DNA of 64,000 nucleotides from Opitutaceae bacterium (GTDB taxonomy: Bacteria; Verrucomicrobiota; Verrucomicrobiia; Opitutales; Opitutaceae). The stretch spans positions 1 through 64,000 of the forward strand of contig JAQUYL010000017.1 in NCBI GenBank assembly GCA_028691845.1, written 5' to 3'. The position numbers and the translations under genes were made by a program. The notes beneath the pieces were generated by a model. The model was not told where the DNA came from, ran no database searches, and saw nothing but the letters and a program-made list of their open reading frames with translations. Within the stretch, counting starts at the first letter, position 1. Each line of letters begins with the position of its first letter. Shown piece by piece: positions 62,046 through 64,000 of the stretch.

Positions 62046-64000
62046 TCACACCAGGCTCATGGGATCCACATCAAGCACCTGCCGCACGTCGTCGGGCCAT
62101 GTCGATTCACCCTGCAACCGGACCAGCACCGCCACCACCGCGGTGACCCGGGCCGTGAAATACCAGATTTGAAAACGATATTCGTCCTTCACCCTTTCGA
62201 TCGGGGCCGCCGCCGGACCGCGAATCTCGACCTGGCCGCCCAGCGCCGCCTCCACTTTTTTGACCCAGTGCTCGGCGTAGAACAGAATCTTTTCGGGATT
62301 GGGGCCGCGAAACAGATGATGAATCAGGTGGCGGAAAGGCGGATAGCCGAATTTCCTCCGCATGGCCAGCTCGGCCTCGACGAAGCCGTTGAAATCCACC
62401 CGCCGGGCAAACTGGATGGCGTCCGACTGCGGGGTGAACGTCTGCACGACAACCTCTCCCGCGCGGTCGCCGCGACCGGCCCGGCCGGCCACCTGCACGA
62501 GCAGTTGGAACGTCCGCTCATTGGCCCGGAAATCCGGCACATGCATCGACAGGTCGGCGTCGACCAGCCCGACCAGCGTCACGTTTGGAAAATCCAGTCC
62601 CTTGGCGATCATCTGCGTCCCGATGAGCACATCGATTTTGCCGATTCGGAATTCCGCCAGTATCTGCCGAAAACGGTTTTTTTTCGACATGGCATCGGTG
62701 TCCATGCGCTCGAGCCGGGCCCGTGGCAGGAGCCGGCGCACCGCCTCCTCCACGCGCTGCGTGCCCATGCCACGCCAGCGGATTTTGGGCGAACGACACT
62801 GCGGACAGACCGCCGGCGCCGCCCACTCATGGCCGCACAGATGGCATTTCAGCGTCTCGTCGGCCCGGTGATAGGTCAACGTCACGCTGCAGTGCGGGCA
62901 TTCCTCCACATGGCCGCACGCCTGGCAGAGCAGGCTGCTCGAGTAGCCGCGGCGGTTGATAAAGAGAATCGTCTGCTCGCGTCGCTCGAACCGCTCCAGC
63001 ATGTGATTGACCAGCAGCCGGGAGAGAGTCACGAGTCCGCGCGAACGCATCGTCTCGATGCGCATGTCGACGATCTGGATGTCGGGCAGGCGCTTGTTGT
63101 CCACCCGCCGCGGCAGCTCTGACAGCAGGTATTTGCCGGACCGGGCGTTGGCGGTCGACTCTAGCGAGGGCGTAGCCGAGCCCAGGAGGCAGACGGCGCG
63201 GGCCAGCTTGGCCCGGTAGATAGCCACGTCGCGTCCGTGGTAGCGAGGGGTCTCGTCCTGTTTGTATGCCGGTTCATGCTCCTCATCGACGACGATGAGC
63301 CGCAGATTCCGCACGGGGGCGAAGACCGCCGAGCGCGCCCCGACGACAACCCGCGCCGCCCCGCTTGCGAGCGCCATCCATCCATCCAGCCTCTCGCCCT
63401 CGCCCAAGTGGCTGTGCCAGACGACGGTTCGATGGCCGGCCGCCTCAAACCGTCCGCGCAGCCGCGCGACCGTCTGCGGCGTGAGCGCCACCTCGGGCAC
63501 GAGGTAAATGGCGCCGCACCCCGCCGCCAGCGTCTCCTCGACCGCCCGCAGGTAAACCTCGGTCTTGCCGGAGCCGGTGACGCCGTGCAGCAGATGCACA
63601 GAAAACTTGTGGGCGGCCAGACCCCCGCTCACCGTCCGGACCACCGCCTCCTGGTCGGAATTGAGTCGGGGCGGAGCCGATGTGACCAGTTCCGCCGCGG
63701 CCCAGCTGTCGGTGTAGGCCGTGCGTTCGACCGGGTGAGTCTCCTCGCGGGCCAGACCGCGCTTCACGAGCGCAGCCACCACGGCCGCCGTGAGACCGAG
63801 CCGCGTGAGCACCAGAGATTTCTTTTGCGGCCGGAACTGCTGGTGCAGGAATTCGTAGAGCCGCGCCTGCCGAGGCGCCTTCTTGCGCAGTTCGGCCAGT
63901 TCGTCGGGCGGGACGGGGCGCGAGACGCCCAGGTACTTTTCCTGTTTCACTCGCAGTCCTTTCCGCACAGCCACGGGAATCATCGTTTCGTAAACAGTCT
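62046..64000 (-). CDS. priA: primosomal protein N' (replication restart helicase), 5' end outside the window
   Basis: The frame is open to the window edge. The visible part has Walker A VTGSGKTEVYL, DEEH, GSATPSLES and the helicase motif VAGRAGRGDRAG. PriA zinc-binding cysteines are present (CQACGHVEECPHC, CHLCGHE and CPQCRSP). PriA restarts stalled replication forks. The in-frame ATG at 63983 cannot be the true start, since the codons before it (TVYET) continue into the family's conserved lead to the PAAVRKG-like block. About 150-200 N-terminal residues, including the 3'-DNA-binding domain, lie outside. Confidence 0.95.
   Translation of the reverse strand, partial: TVYETMIPVAVRKGLRVKQEKYLGVSRPVPPDELAELRKKAPRQARLYEFLHQQFRPQKKSLVLTRLGLTAAVVAALVKRGLAREETHPVERTAYTDSWAAAELVTSAPPRLNSDQEAVVRTVSGGLAAHKFSVHLLHGVTGSGKTEVYLRAVEETLAAGCGAIYLVPEVALTPQTVARLRGRFEAAGHRTVVWHSHLGEGERLDGWMALASGAARVVVGARSAVFAPVRNLRLIVVDEEHEPAYKQDETPRYHGRDVAIYRAKLARAVCLLGSATPSLESTANARSGKYLLSELPRRVDNKRLPDIQIVDMRIETMRSRGLVTLSRLLVNHMLERFERREQTILFINRRGYSSSLLCQACGHVEECPHCSVTLTYHRADETLKCHLCGHEWAAPAVCPQCRSPKIRWRGMGTQRVEEAVRRLLPRARLERMDTDAMSKKNRFRQILAEFRIGKIDVLIGTQMIAKGLDFPNVTLVGLVDADLSMHVPDFRANERTFQLLVQVAGRAGRGDRAGEVVVQTFTPQSDAIQFARRVDFNGFVEAELAMRRKFGYPPFRHLIHHLFRGPNPEKILFYAEHWVKKVEAALGGQVEIRGPAAAPIERVKDEYRFQIWYFTARVTAVVAVLVRLQGESTWPDDVRQVLDVDPMSLV

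Noticed and set aside
60954..63122. 722-codon open frame on the plus strand
   Set aside because: Antisense to mpl and priA, and spans both genes and the gap between them; no family likeness.
63983..63983. ATG at 63983 as the start of priA
   Set aside because: The frame stays open to the window edge with plausible family sequence before it, and PriA needs an N-terminal DNA-binding domain that would be missing.
1..64000. CRISPR array, prophage, integron or rRNA operon
   Set aside because: No regularly spaced short repeats, integrase, phage structural genes or rRNA sequence were seen.

Overview
The window looks like a chromosomal segment of a GC-rich, Gram-negative bacterium of the Verrucomicrobiota, probably close to Opitutaceae. 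This is inferred from gene content and protein style, not from a marker-gene tree. The evidence: lipid A genes (lpxI), osmoregulated-glucan genes (opgG, opgH), DAP-type peptidoglycan genes (asd, a dapF homologue, mpl), Opitutaceae-type large secreted proteins, and few recognisable Shine-Dalgarno sites. Most of the DNA is dense housekeeping sequence. Long antisense open frames are common and are GC-bias shadows.

Layout. 0-5.2 kb: the tail of an ISL3-like transposase, tRNA-Val(TAC), asd, an L,D-transpeptidase, a P-type ATPase remnant, a DinG-like helicase and a PP2C phosphatase. 5.2-12 kb (minus strand): a compact run ribE - uracil-DNA glycosylase - opgG - small membrane protein - opgH - nucleotidyltransferase. 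12.2-14.9 kb: an HtrA protease translationally coupled to a catalytically dead HtrA/PDZ paralogue. 14.9-23.5 kb: leuS, then an exopolysaccharide export set (FecR-like, beta-barrel, Wza-like, tyrosine autokinase), then lpxI. 23.7-36.3 kb: bifunctional nuclease, Dus, SufT, SppA, a conserved protein of unknown function, a dapF homologue lacking both catalytic cysteines, an RluA-family enzyme, a DUF5916 outer-membrane protein, RidA and an amidase. 36.5-42.7 kb: universal stress protein, Nramp transporter, an MFS carrier with a cysteine-rich N-terminus, nitroreductase and an unusual PurA.

42.7-51.8 kb (minus strand) is the most unusual part. A 985-residue surface protein (bactofilin-like, Ig, fn3 and Big domains) is followed one base later by a 1253-residue secreted protein with an alpha/beta-hydrolase core. 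That gene overlaps (ATGA) a 321-residue secreted protein. The end of this arrangement is then repeated: an orphan 3' fragment of the hydrolase gene overlaps a second copy (338 residues) of the small gene. The copies share a 774-bp block and a 104-bp block that appear identical, and these flank a strongly diverged middle. This is the architecture of an exchangeable cassette and resembles effector/immunity or other polymorphic loci. Its function is not established from sequence.

52-64 kb is again housekeeping: folC, accD (with a lost zinc ribbon), comF, truA, a HAD hydrolase, ruvX, manC, a small HTH protein, a 30-residue basic protein, rimO (start codon abutting a terminator-like hairpin), mpl and the C-terminal part of priA, which runs off the window.
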